DNA from: Owenia fusiformis
Taxonomy: Eukaryota > Annelida > Polychaeta > Sabellida > Oweniidae
Assembly (NCBI GenBank): GCA_903813345.2
Contig: CAIIXF020000002.1
Location: 30,810,926 to 30,874,925, forward strand
DNA: 64,000 nucleotides
Direction: 5' to 3'
Below, piece by piece: positions 1-11,626 of this stretch. Numbering within the stretch: position 1 is the stretch's first letter; every line of letters starts with the position of its first letter. The notes beneath the pieces are model-generated. The model was not told the DNA's origin. It worked only from the letters and a program-made list of their open reading frames with translations, and ran no database searches. The position numbers and the translations under genes were made by a program.

Positions 1-1220
1 TGAGGACTTAACTCAAGGATATCTAGATCTACGCCCAATGCCACTTTGTCTTTCGGTAGCCAGTACACAATATACTAACATCCGATGTTCACGCTTGAGT
101 AATCATTCTGTCTCCGTTAATTTATAAAACAAAATGGCGGACATTTTCAAACGCATAATATATGTCATTCGTACTATTCACGGGTGTTAAGCCACGATGA
201 TACCACGAGCACATGCTTTGAGGATCCGCGTTGTTTGAACCTACCGCCGAGCTCACTTATACATTAAGCCCCGTTACACAGTCATGATACCGCCGAGCAA
301 GCTCATTGCATCATCGGATCTGCTTTACCCCCGTGCTATTGCATGATATCTGCAGTGCCTCGCCGGAACACATGTTTATATATTTGTATGGTGAAGGATA
401 ACAAAGTGCTTTCAGCATTAGTATATCAAAAGCATATCTTATGAAATAACTGTTTGAACCGGACACCAAAAGCTTAAGCCGATTGATTTTGAACTTAAGC
501 TATCCAAGTCTTATTTTTAGGTCCAGAACTCCAGGTGCAACTGAAATTGTGATATTGTCTAAAATGTTCAAAAATGCAAATTCCTTTATTGGGATTTTTG
601 TCTGAGTCATTATTTAAGTAATTTCTGAATTGCTTTCACACATATTATAATTAATATGTCCAAACTACCCATTTTTCTAAAATCATTTTGCTAGATGTGA
701 CGATTTGATTTCTAATTACTTGGTAAACGTTACGAAGTTTTCTAATTGACATGCACTTTTAGTAGTTAAGCTTCAGAGCACGCCTTCACGGAAAAAAATA
801 ATACTTCTAAATCTTTAAGTCTTTGGTGCTATGTAAGTACACTAAAGTTTCACTCTATCAATTCAAAGAAATTCATGAAGATTCCTTTAAATTAGCCTAG
901 ATATACGTAGAAATAATCTTGATAACCGTAAAGATTCAACATTCGGTCAATTATACCAGTACATCATGTTTAAATTCCGGGGTTTAAATCTACATGTAAA
1001 CTTACGTCTATAAAATTAATGTGGTTTTAAGAGGTGTATATCAACTTTGAAAATTCTTTTCTTTAAAAATGTGACTTCTAGATGGGGGAGATTCCCCGTA
1101 GACGCTATGTTATAGATTCGTAAATAGAAAAAAAATTGAAAAAATGAAAAACTTTTGGAAAATGTAAGTTTTGGGAAAAAAAGTAATTTTTTTAAAATTT
1201 ACCCGGGATGATATCAATAT
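1..1220. other. Intergenic, no gene recognised
   Basis: No exon is recognisable. An ATGGCGGAC start context at 134 resembles a YY1-type initiator, but its frame closes after 18 codons, so I do not call a gene. Positions 884-1110 are a diverged copy of 2670-2870; both contain the words GTGACTTCTAG and GGGGAGATTCCCC. Confidence 0.5.
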
Positions 1221-1226
1221 TAAAAA

Positions 1227-1317
1227 AATACTGGATGATCAGGAGATAGATATAGCAGAATACCTATTCGAGAAAAAATATTGGGCGAGACGGCAGCCTC
1301 CTGATCATCCAGTATTT
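1227..1317. repeat. Short inverted repeat, 19-bp perfect arms
   Basis: The arms at 1227-1245 (AATACTGGATGATCAGGAG) and 1299-1317 are exact reverse complements around a 53-bp loop. The ORF across this stretch is a by-product of the palindrome and resembles no protein I know. This is probably a MITE or foldback remnant. Confidence 0.75.
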
Positions 1318-1820
1318 GTTTTATTATGCAGCTCCCAATCAAAGTTAAGTGGAGTACTTACTGGAGTACAGGCTTAAACTGTCGTTTAGTTGACATTATT
1401 TTGACATTTATTTATTTTTTCTTTCAAAACTCAGACGACTTCCGGCCAGTTTATTCGCTACACTGGATGAAAACATTTGTCCCGGGAATTTAATTTTTAT
1501 TTATTCGAGACGTTCTTGCAGAATTATATGTAACTTTTGAATGATAAGGGTAATTGTGATTGATTAAGTGCATTTTTTCTTCTATTTTCCGCCAGTTTCA
1601 GATGTAAGCTTTAAGTAGTACTCCAGTTATTAAGAAATAAAACTCTGAAGTGGGAATGTTGCAAAAACATTGAAAAAAATATCCGACCCTTTTTCTCGAA
1701 AGGGTCAGATATTAAAAAAATATCCGGCAGTTTTCAGAAAAGAGCAGAGTATTGCCAAATCACAAGCAACCAAGAACCACTCAGATTTGAGTATTTTAAT
1801 GAGGTGCATAATAACACCTT

Positions 1821-2450
1821 TTATCCCATGATTAATGTGTTATCTGTACAATAACAGCTGTTGATATTTCTGATATTATTGAAATCCGTGTGATATTTTC
1901 CAGAAAATCGTTTATCAACCTCATATGCGTGTGATATCGTTTATCTCACGCATATCCGTGTGATATCACATTTGCATTTCGCGCCACAATATTGTTGGAA
2001 ATTAGGTCAGATAATTTATTCTCTTTTTGAGAAAATAGGTCCATTAATTTATTCTCTTTAAGTTTCATTGGTGTATTGAATTACGATTGTGTATATAATT
2101 TGATTAGAAGGCTGCTAACTTACGATTAAAAAATGGTATTTATGACGAACTATATCATGTTATTTACTTTTAATTGTTAAAATAAAGTGTTTCAAATATT
2201 CAATTGATATTCTAATTTCTAGTTTATATTGTCTGCCAATGTCCTGGAAATTGGATCAGAACATCACAAAGTGATTGTAATCATGGGATAAACCCAATAT
2301 CACATAATTTCTCGTGATATCATTTTATCGCCTCGTAGATATCAAATATCAACACTCATTCGCTTCGCTCACTCGTGTTGATATTTGCTATCAACTCGGC
2401 GATAACAATGATATCACTCAAAATGATGTGATATTCTGTATATATCATGC
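1821..2450 (+). repeat. Dispersed repeat, copy 1 (inverted copy at 27.2-27.8 kb)
   Basis: This stretch matches 27155-27762 in reverse orientation. Shared segments include the TTATCCCATGATTAATGTG end, the block of TGTGATATCAC-type words, and a terminal hairpin around 2285-2450 whose loop contains ATTCGCTTCGCTCACTCGTG. The copies differ by internal indels. No coding capacity is visible. It is best read as a non-autonomous element family with a foldback end. Confidence 0.75.
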
Positions 2451-2669
2451 CTGTCCCAAATATGTGATTTATCACTTGCTATTATGAACACGTACCTGAT
2501 ATTTCTCTGACGCAGTGTGACACATGGCATAATTTTATATTCAATTTTAATGATATATCTTATACAGGTATCTTAGGGCATATGATGGATAAGACCATGT
2601 CAAATGTTTCAATTCTTTTGACTTCACCTTAAAAGTACACAATGTCATGCTAATCCCATGGATGCGGGT

Positions 2670-2870
2670 AGAAGTAATCTTGATTTACTTCATTAAATAT
2701 TCAAAATTTAGTTAAAGGGATATCATATTTGAAGTCTCCATGTAAAATTGCATCTAGAAATGTCGTTTAAAGAAATTATATTTCCAAATTTGAAAATGTT
2801 ATCTTTGAAAATGTGACTTCTAGGTCGGGGAGATTCCCCATGGAGCGTATGTTACAAAATCACAAAAAGT
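2670..2870 (+). repeat. Diverged repeat copy with kappaB-like word
   Basis: This segment resembles 884-1110: AGAAGTAATCTTGAT near its start and GTGACTTCTAG followed by GGGGAGATTCCCC near its end. The dispersed repeat at 1821-2450 lies between the two copies. GGGAGATTCCC fits the 11-bp Rel/NF-kappaB half-site pattern, but no gene is adjacent. Confidence 0.5.
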
Positions 2871-3130
2871 GAAATATCTTTTCTTGTATTGGGCAGATAA
2901 AATGTTCTTTTAATTTCTTTTTACTTTACATATTTTCATTTGTGTACACATGAGGATTATATGAAAATCGATCCACTTAAACTAATACTATTCAAGTTTA
3001 AGCAACCTTTGTTATATACCTGCCATGTTAATTGACCCAAATCAGCCACCTGGTGGTGAAACTGGTAACTACCTACTTGCATCTGGGTATCTCGCAATTT
3101 AATTGTTGATGAAATACGATGATTTTGAAT

Positions 3131-3190
3131 ATACAGGGTGTCCCGAAAGTATATCTGCCTAGAGGGGCATACTTTCGGGACACCCTGTAT
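3131..3190. mobile_element. Minimal 60-bp mariner-type hairpin (MITE)
   Basis: The 22-bp arms at 3131-3152 and 3169-3190 are perfect reverse complements, with outer ends TACAGGGTGTCCCGAAAGT and a 16-bp loop. The flanking TA and the CAGGGTG(T/G) head match Tc1/mariner termini seen elsewhere in the window (31344, 42895). It looks like an element deleted to little more than its ends. Confidence 0.7.
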
Positions 3191-3624
3191 ATATAACAAC
3201 AACAACAACAACATACATAGTCCATGTACGAGTGTAAGATATATTAAAAAAACAAATGGGTGAATTTTAGGATCACACATTTCCTATATAATGGAGAATC
3301 GTATCAAATCTCTGGCTGGCTATCCTCTGTCAAATTTAATCATCTGTAAATCATCTTTTGAAGCTTTGGGAATCGCTAAAATAATGATTTCCTCATTTCT
3401 CATAATACTTCCGATATCTTTTTCATTAGTAATTGAAAAATTGCACTTTTTATCAAATTTAAGAGTACATTCTACTGTCAGTTCTTTTATTTTTTGTTTT
3501 CATCATTTTTGGCATACATTGGAGTAAAACTCATATATGAACTCTTCCCTACATATTGGTATATTAGAGCTATCCCAATTTTTATGAATACAATTGACAA
3601 AGGGGCTATATATTTGCTGAAGGC

Positions 3625-3985
3625 CTTATCACCCGATGTGAAAGAAATTATGATCCCCAGGGATTATGGTCCCCTTTCTTAACAGCCCTTTCTGGCCCAG
3701 ATTGTGTATTAGATAATAAGGGAAAGAGTTGTATTTAGGTCACCATATAAATCAATTGAGAGTAGGACCATAATTTGATAGGACCTCCTACCCTTTTACA
3801 CCGGTGTAAAAGGGTGGTCCTATCAAATTTTGGTCCTTCTCTCTATTGATTTACATGGTGACCTAATTACAATTATTTTCCCTATTATTTATACACAGTC
3901 AGGGCCAGTAAGGGCCGTAAGGAAAGGGGACCATATAATCCCCAGGTGACCATAATTAATTTTACACCGGGCCCAATGAAAAGTT
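3625..3985. repeat. Imperfect ~360-bp palindrome
   Basis: The left half (ACCCGATGTGAAAG, GATCCCCAGGGATTATGGTC, TAGGTCACCATATAAATCAA) is mirrored in the right half around CACCGGTGTAAAAGG near 3800. It is a foldback element with diverged arms. The ORFs called across it have no recognisable product. Confidence 0.7.
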
Positions 3986-4175
3986 TAAAACTTCTCGAAT
4001 GACATCCAATGAATGAGCTCTGAGTGATGAGTATGTAAGTATTTTCAATATAATTCTTATATTTACAAATATACCGCCCGATGTCTACCAAATAAGGATA
4101 CCGCGTTAAATATGACAAAGATATGTTCATCTTTGCACAATGTTTCATTGATGTGAAAGGCAATATACATATACA

Positions 4176-4700
4176 GGGTGTCAAATAAGTCCCGTCCCTC
4201 CTGCTACAGATTAAACCTTAATAGACGGTAGCTTGTGTGATATACCATTAGAAAGATCATCCCAAGTTATGTTAACTCACCAACTCTCAAGTATTTTAGA
4301 TGAAGGTTCGGAAAGACATTTTATTTCATTCTCAAGAGTTGGTAGAAAGTAACAAAAAACAATTGCACTAAAAAACAAAAAATGTTAACAAAAACAGTTA
4401 TATAACATATATATAAATAATTTTTGCATTAAATTGTCGCCAATCAGTCACCATTACATAAAGGACCGTGTTTTTTACAGAATGTTTTCAATGATTGGTT
4501 TAAGAGGTAAACATTGTTGAATTCAGTTCGCCATATCGATACCTATCCTTTACGTATATTTTCATGATGTCCTTTTTAGTTAACGTACCCTCCTTTTAGC
4601 AGCTTTTTGTGTCAAAATGACAAGGCCATGAGCTCAGAAATACGTCAAAAAGTCAATCTTTTTCGCATTCCACTTGTTACAAAAAGACTTTCACCACTTT
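4176..4700 (+). mobile_element. Degenerate mariner-like fragment / dispersed repeat
   Basis: It begins with TACAGGGTGTCAAATAAGTC, a mariner-type head. Positions 4310-4560 are closely similar to 45480-45725 in the same orientation (shared ATTTTATTTCATTCTCAAG and CCGTGTTTTTTACAGAA). Near 4618 a short open stretch starts MSSEIRQKV, loosely like a Tc1/mariner transposase N-terminus, and then decays. No opposite terminus was found. Confidence 0.45.
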
Positions 4701-5325
4701 CCCTGCACTTCTATTTTCTACACATCTAACTCTATCCAGAAATTGGTTAAATTTATCGCCATATACATATTTAATCATCTTTTGGTCCTTTGACCTTTCT
4801 ATAACGAATGATAATCAACTATAAAATGCTTACCCCCTATAGTGTTATATATCAAAATGTACCTGTTCATATAGGGGTTCGATTGATCTACATCAAATTA
4901 TAGGGAGTCAGGTTACTTTTTGAGATATCCACATCCATTTATTGTACTTAGATCGTGTGACAACGTACTTCAAACGAGATGACCTACTAGACTAGGAACG
5001 TAATTGCTGTATGATCCCATTAGGGACGCGTTTGTGCAATCTGATATCAATTGCAGTACGTGTACACAACGACAAAGTGCGACCTGAACGAACTTGCTGC
5101 GAATGAGATGGACGCATTGAAGAATATGTATAAACGAAGTAATTAAACATTTCATGTTTCCCGACCACAGCCAGATTTAGCCCGTTTTACGACATTTTGT
5201 AGTCCCATTTTGTAGGACAGGAAAGAACGGTTTAGAACTAGTTTGGTGTGATGGGAGGGGTTTAGATTCCTTCTGAACTAGTTCCTCCATCCCTAATACG
5301 TCGTACGGCGTCTCATGTCCCAAAT
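4700..5325. other. Intergenic; partial copy of CGTTC-rich repeat end
   Basis: Nothing coding is recognised. Around 5236 the sequence AGAACTAGTTTGGTGTGAT matches the terminus of the TIR element at 33.9-34.7 kb, so part of this stretch is a decayed copy of that family. Confidence 0.4.
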
Positions 5326-7064
5326 CACTGGGGGGTATCGTGATGCAACAACACCGTGTTGTTGCATCAAGATGGCCAGACTTCCGGTGATAGATTTTCG
5401 TACGATATTTTGTTTCCCCAATTTAAACCCATTTCTAGGACGAGTTTCTCAATAACCATACACGTGCAGTTAGCGCACGATCTATATTTAAAGAAACTGT
5501 CATTAGTATACATGTAGCATCATCAACAAGCAATAAGTTCACTGTTTTAGTTCCTCACTATTGATGCAACAACACCAAACCGAAGATGCAACAACACTCC
5601 TCTAGATTTAAGCAATGATGCAGCAACACCAATATACCAATACGCGATAACGTTTCATTTCGTTCAGTTTAGCTGCCTCCCGTTTGAAGAGCTCTCATGT
5701 ATGGTACAACTTCGTCTACATCCGGGTTCTTTCCCATAGCACAGGGGTGCTATTTTCAATGCCGCACTGCGACTCTATAAAACATTTATCTAGAGTTTCA
5801 TTTGCACAAACGATAGCTACGTATGTAATTAAGATATATGACAAAGCTTTTTGAACTATAATCCCCAAATCCGAAGAAATCTGTAGATGAAAATGCCGCC
5901 CAATTCCAGTGACGTCACTGATATCCCAGAAAGTGCTCAGACGCCATCGAAGATCGAAAAAATATAAATAATGTTATTTTGAATCTCCGAATATTTTTCT
6001 GATTATTGAATAGATTTGATTATATAACTATGCTTGAGGACTGGTGGAAGATTAGAAGCTGAGAAACGTTCAGAGTAATCGACTCGTTCGGCGGGCCAAT
6101 GAAAATGTGTCCCTTCCAAAGCGATGCATCATGGGAGATATTTATGTAAATTACCACCTGAACTCTTATCGCGAATAGGAGTATTAATAACTAATTTAAG
6201 AAGACCATAAATCTCGAGAGGAACGGATTTTAAAGCTACTATTGCAACACCGTTACCCATTACCCATTTGCGTTCTTCTCAAGGCATTCTATCTGAAATA
6301 CACGTCCTGCGGGCGAAGATTTTTTTATATGTATTTTCAAAAATTTATTCTTTTAAATACTAGTATCATAATGTACTGGACGTTGTTCTATGACATAGTT
6401 CAATCGCCTTTAACATGGCAAGCTATAGTTACCCAATCTATTTTCATAAACCACTGTTCCATAGCTTGATGACCCTGACTCTAGTTAGTACCATTCAAAA
6501 TGATGGACAAACATCTTTCGTTCTCGGTAAATATGACGAGCTATTGGAAATTATCTGTCATCCATCTGTGGAACAGTGATAAACTAGTAGATGCAAGTAC
6601 GTTACCACTGTTTATCAAAATATAACTAAAACAGTTCAAAAAGCATGTTGATGGGATGATTGCTTCAACTATGATATGATATGATATAATTCTTTATTTC
6701 CTCCAATTTGGAGAGCCAACGTGTAAAAGCGTCTAATTGACTTTATCAGGGGGGTTTAGTTACACGTTTAATGAAAATCTTGCACGGCGCACATGTAGAA
6801 GTATTGCTCTCTTTGGATTCGTTCTCTCCGACTGAGTAAAAAGGTTAAAAAAGTGATACGATTTAAGGCCCAAAAAGGTAAATTGATAGGGGTACAGTAC
6901 AGTAATCCCAGATTCTCCCGGGCCCTCGGGAAATATTATATTGTCTCTCGGAATAAAACCAATATTGAATCCCTCTCAATATTTTTTCAAAATTAAAAAA
7001 AATTCAACATTTAAAAAACATTTTTTCAAAAGTAGCGGTCAACAGTACCTAGTAGCGGTCAACA

Positions 7065-7250
7065 GTATACAATTGTAGACCTCTCTTAAGGTCAACAGCT
7101 GGCAAAATTGTATACCGATACTGAAAACCTTGAAAGTACCGTTGATCGAGACCGGAGGTCGATGTCCACAGTTCTCTCGAGGTTTATTGTTGAGGTATAC
7201 ACATTTGCCAGTTGACCGAAAAGAGAGGTTAACAATTGTTTTGTAAGTCC
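7065..7250. repeat. Nested foldback repeat, copy 1
   Basis: ACAATTGTAGACCTCTC near the left end is mirrored by GAGAGGTTAACAATTGT at the right, around an inner palindrome built on AAACCTTGAAAGTACCGTTG. A sister copy lies at 7911-8095. The adjoining words TAGCGGTCAACAGTAC recur at 7035, 7058 and 7430-7460. The minus-strand ORF across it is an artefact of the palindrome. Confidence 0.65.
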
Positions 7251-7910
7251 AAATAATATAATAATTGGACGAATATATAATCGAATATCACGTGAACATA
7301 TTTGATAATTAAATGAATCATATTTTAGCAAAAAATCCCCAAACCGTCGAATACTTGTAATTTTTTACACAACTTATTTTTTCAAAATTAAAGAAAATTC
7401 CAGCATTCAAAAACATTTTTTTCAAAATTAGCGGCCAACAGTACCTAGTAGCGGTCAACAGTACATATTGTTAGTACCTCAGTGTAAATACTCGCATCTG
7501 ATTGGTCAATGAGCGGTCAACATTTTTGCCTGTACCTCACCTGTGCATCATGGGATATCATATTATTGACCGCTTATGTTACTGTACTACACTTGTGAAT
7601 TATGGGGAATATGACGTCATGTAATGTTTACAGAAAAAAACATGGTAGACGGACATTTCGTAAACGTTGATGAAAGTGATATTTTGACTTTGCTAGACGA
7701 CAGATATAGCAAAAATACAAAAAGAAACGAAAAATTAACATTAATTTACTAGTGAGTACGCATTTATGTGCCAAAAACAGAGAGTTTAACTTCCACTGTC
7801 TTCAGATTTTCTTAAAAATAATTGCTGGCGTGGTTCGGAGGAATGGTTGTGAAATGAAGCCATGATTGATGACTGTCGTCTATATGACTGTGTATTATTA
7901 GTTTCTTCTG

Positions 7911-8095
7911 ACTAACAAAACAATTGTAGACCTCTCCATTCGGTCAACCGTCAAATCATATACCTCTACTGTAAACCTTGAAACTACTGTTGACCTCGAC
8001 CTTCGGTCTCTGTCAACAGTAGTTTCTCGGTTTACAGTCTCGGTATACAATTTTGTCGGTTGACCTCTGGAGAGGTCAACAATTGTATATTGTTG
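7911..8095. repeat. Nested foldback repeat, copy 2
   Basis: This is the same family as 7065-7250, with ACAATTGTAGACCTCTCC at one end and GGAGAGGTCAACAATTGT at the other. The inner arms, including ACTACTGTTGACCTCGAC, meet around 8000. It lies inside the larger CACTG-ended element. No function is inferred. Confidence 0.65.
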
Positions 8096-8969
8096 ATCGC
8101 TCATCAAACAGAATTGAGTATTTCAATTGAGGTACTACAATATACAATTGTTGACCGCTCATCAACCAATCAGAAATGAGTATTTTAATTGAGGTACTAA
8201 CAACACAAAATGACTGATATCTGTTGTCTTTCCATAATTATATTAGTTATTTGTAAGCAATTTCCATACGGTAAATCAAGGGCATTTAATTTAGAAAATG
8301 TATAATCTTTATTTTTAAGATACAATATCAATGAGGTTGCCTCCCGGGGATTCAATACTTAGCCTTTGTATTTAGTTTGCCTTGTATATCCTATTAACTT
8401 TGATAAAGACAAAATAATACATTAAGAAACCAAACAAAATACGTTTCATTCATGACTGACTCGCGCGTTTTATTCATGTCCCGACCCGAACACCTGGAAA
8501 CAGAACATAAAACAGTTTCTCTTGTTGTTCAATGATACATTATATTGGCGTTTTTGCATCAGCACATTGGTGTTGTTGCATCATCGATAATAAACAGAGT
8601 GGTGTTGTTGCATCAATAGTGAGGAATTAAAACTGCGAATTTATCGCTTCTTTATAATGCTACATGTATACTAATGACAGTTTTTTTAAAATATAGATCA
8701 TGCGCTAACTGCATGTGTATGATTATTGATCAACTCGTACTAGAAATGGGTTTAAATTGGGAAAAGAAAATATTGTACGAAAATCTATCACCGGAAGTCT
8801 GGCCATCTTGATGCAACAACACGGTGTTGTTGCATCACGATACCCCCCAGTGCAAATAGGATAGAAATACAAGAATTAATTCCGATCCATCTCGTTTTTA
8901 CTAAGTATGAGCAGGCTCGAAGTTCTGCAGCTCCTTCCCGTCATAGCACGCACATGAAGTAAGGACAAA

Positions 8970-9264
8970 GGCCGTTATTGTATTTTACTCATTACCTCTC
9001 ATGAAAAGATAATTCAAAATATATTCCCTCTTTAAAGAAAAAAGGTGCAATGTTTTTTGTTATTAACAGACCAAACATTCAGAAGTATAATGTATGTATA
9101 CTTTGGCCAAATGGGGAAAATGTCAACGAATTTCGTATTTTTGTATTTTACTCATTACCTCTCATGAAAAGATAATTCAAAATATATTCCCTATTTAAAG
9201 AAAAAAGGTGCAATGTTTTTTTGTTATTAACAGACCAAACATTCAGAAGTATAATGTATGTATA
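8970..9264 (+). repeat. Tandem duplication (~158 bp), second copy split by a mariner
   Basis: The segment starting TTTTGTATTTTACTCATTAC near 8976 recurs near 9134 with very few differences. Copy 1 continues uninterrupted through ATGTATGTATACTTTGGCC. Copy 2 is broken at that same TA by the element at 9265-10330 and resumes with CTTTGGCCAAATGG at 10333. Confidence 0.85.
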
Positions 9265-10330
9265 CGAGGGTTGTCCCAGAAGTAATGCACTATATGCTCT
9301 AACTTCATCAATAATTGATATTTTTCCATGAAATTTTCAGTAAATGTTCCTTAGAGACATTTTGATCATTCTAAAAAATTTCATGTTGACTGATAAAACT
9401 ATATTGATGTTATAATAAAATCAAGTTGGTGAGTTTGGGTAGGGCGGGGCAGGTTATTCAGTCACGTCAAAAGGAATAAAAAATTGAAAATATGAAATGA
9501 GTAATCAACAAATACCATTTGGTGTAGCTATAAGAAGTATGCTCAAAAATACATTTTAAGATACTAAATTACTATGAGCACATCCTAGATTTAATGGATG
9601 TATATTGCACAGAGTCCCATTTCACATTTTCTCAAAATATTGCCCTTTGCATGTTATGTACTTTTGATGCCTGTCAGGTCAAACACTCTCGGCAATTTCT
9701 TCCACCGTGACTTGTGGAGTTTTTGCCTCCCATGTTTGAAGTTGTCATACAGGGTCAAATCGTCTATTTTAAATCTCTTCTGCCACCCCATAATTGTAGT
9801 TCTATCTGGTATATAATCCTTATATACTTTCTTCATGGTAGCATTGTTTTGCATGGCTGTGAGTCCAAGTGAAGTATGAAATTAGGCCACCAAATGCAAG
9901 GCCTTCTGTTATCAGGTGAGAATTGCAGCCATTTTTGCAATTTTTTGACTGTGACTGTATTTGAATTCATGACTATTGAAATGTGGCATTATAATATGAC
10001 AGTGCTAAATGTCATTATTTGTACTTGGTTAACATTATGCTGAATAAATTTAACAATTTCCCAAACATTTTGACCATTTAAAGGAAAGAAATATTAATAA
10101 AATAACACTTTAGATCTTTTCATAATTAGAAATATTGGTACCTGCCCCACCCACCCCTACCCCCATGTTGTTATAGCAACCATATTAAGACTTAATATCA
10201 ATGTTGGATGCTGAAACTTCAGGATATAATAGATAAAACTTCAATTGTTATATACACAAAATTTCAGCTGAATTGAAGTATATTAAAGAAAGTTAGAGCA
10301 TATAGTGCATTACTTCTGGGACAACCCTCG
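9265..10330. mobile_element. Mariner-like element with perfect 41-bp TIRs and TA duplication
   Basis: The ends read CGAGGGTTGTCCCAGAAGTA on the left and the exact complement on the right; the match extends about 41 bp. TA flanks both sides. Only a weak minus-strand remnant around 9654-9854, with a WQKRF-like helix-turn-helix patch, could derive from a transposase. At 1.07 kb the copy is probably non-autonomous. The pre-insertion sequence is preserved in the neighbouring tandem copy. Confidence 0.85.
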
Positions 10331-10339
10331 TACTTTGGC

Positions 10340-11073
10340 CAAATGGAGAAAATGTCAAAGAATTTCGTAAATATGGTAAAAAGTTAGAAAAGATTGAATA
10401 GAACAACTCCCAAAATCGGAAGTGTGACTTTTTACCATAAATTGACGTCATAAATTTTAAAAATCCTATACTCAGCAATATGCCCAAGAAGTGGATCTTC
10501 TGAGACATGAAGTTAAATTGCAATTGTTAGTTACGTTTAGAGGAATACACTATTTTAAAAAGTTTTCAATCCAATAAAACTTTGTGAAAAATATCAGTTA
10601 TAAAATCTGAGGTAATATCCTTCAGATTCAGAGGTCTCTTCTCAGTTCAAAATTATATTACAATAAACTGAAAATTGTATGGTAATTATAACCCTTAATA
10701 ACTCTCAATGACCCATAAATATGTTATACATCTTATACTTAGCTAATGCATACCAAAATTTATGTCAGATATGATATATAAATGTGTTTATTGAGCAAAA
10801 TGGTTACATCCTATCCCTAATTTCACTGCTATTTGAGGTGTAAAATTGTCTAAAATCATGTTTTAGGCGGGTTCACTGTAGAAGTGCATTTTGGGAACTA
10901 ATTAATATAGAAAAACTTTTACGGCTATTGAAAGATGGCGTGGTTGAGCATCATAGTGACAACTAGCCACATTCTACCCATAAAGACTAGCGATCTGCGT
11001 AGGCGCATAGGTTAAAATGTACTAGAAGTTCACGGGATATCTCTGCCTGCATTGCTCTTCTGCAAAAACAACA
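10340..11073. other. Intergenic; 5'UTR-like lead-in to pseudogene
   Basis: No exon is recognised up to the ATG at 11074. AAAGATGGCGTGG near 10933 and ACAATGGCGGATG at 11071 are YY1-like initiator contexts, so the pseudogene may have retained its promoter and leader. A TGACGTCA site lies at 10443. Confidence 0.3.
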
Positions 11074-11626
11074 ATGGCGGATGTCGTAGGAAAACTTTTG
11101 ACCAGAGAAAGTGAACTGGTAGAAGTAGGAGGCATCGAGTAATCTAAGGTTGATGTGAATGAATTTATAATGGATCAGAGAAACCTGAACACTGTAAAAA
11201 AGACAGATCTGACATAAGTCATTTCCTAGAATTTCTGAAGTTGAAAGGGGCACTGGGAAAGCCCGAAAACATTGAACCAAAAGATTTAAATGAATTTGTA
11301 TCAGAATTTATCATTACAGTGAGACAAAAGAACGGATCTAGGAATATAAGCCAAGTAGTTTAAGGTCGAAATTTGCTAGTTTGGAACGGTATTTGAGAAA
11401 TTAGGACTATGGTAAATTATTGATATCTGATCATTGTTTTTCAAAAGCAAAGGATGCTCTGTCAGCAAAACAGAAACAACTGAAAAAGTAGGGCAGAGGA
11501 AATAAACCCAAAGCTTCAAGATCTATAACCAAGGAAGAACTACAAAAGAGAAGAGACAGTGATATGTTAGAAATATTATGTAATAATATGGGGCAGTTGA
11601 AGGGCAGAGAAGTTTTGAAAAAATGA
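11074..11626 (+). pseudogene. Crypton/DUF3504-type tyrosine recombinase-like pseudogene, truncated
   Basis: Reading across shifted frames gives segments typical of the DUF3504 region shared by Cryptons and the ZMYM/QRICH1/KIAA1958 proteins: KKTD, then FLEFLKLKG, PENIEPKDLNEFVSEF and VRQKNG, then KPSSLRSKFASLERYLRN, FSKAKDALSAKQKQLKK, and finally GNKPKAS before ITKEEL. These occur in the order expected for the N-terminal (core-binding-like) part of the domain. TAA, TAG and TAG stops and at least two frameshifts break the frame, and it ends at TGA 11624 before any catalytic region, so it cannot encode a recombinase. It begins with MADVVGKLL after a YY1-like start context, so a decayed copy of a domesticated host gene is possible instead of a Crypton. 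Confidence 0.65.

Larger units (their letters stand above)
5326..8852. mobile_element. 3.5-kb TIR element with CACTG ends (EnSpm/CACTA-like, non-autonomous)
   Basis: Long inverted repeats bound this block: 5326 to about 5640 and about 8545 to 8852. The termini read CACTGGGGGGTATCGTGATG and its complement. Each arm carries several copies of the word GATGCAACAACAC in both orientations, including a head-to-head pair next to the tip. Animal EnSpm/CACTA elements have CACTG or CACTA tips and clustered subterminal repeats, so that class is the best fit, although no clean target duplication is visible. No transposase is recognisable inside; the interior holds smaller palindromes and CRE-like TGACGTCA sites at 5910 and 7612. 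Confidence 0.65.

Noticed and set aside
120-190. MADIFKRII start as a gene
   Set aside because: The frame closes after 18 codons and no donor continues it convincingly.
1171-1377. 68-aa ORF
   Set aside because: Spans the 19-bp palindrome 1227-1317; no similarity recognised.
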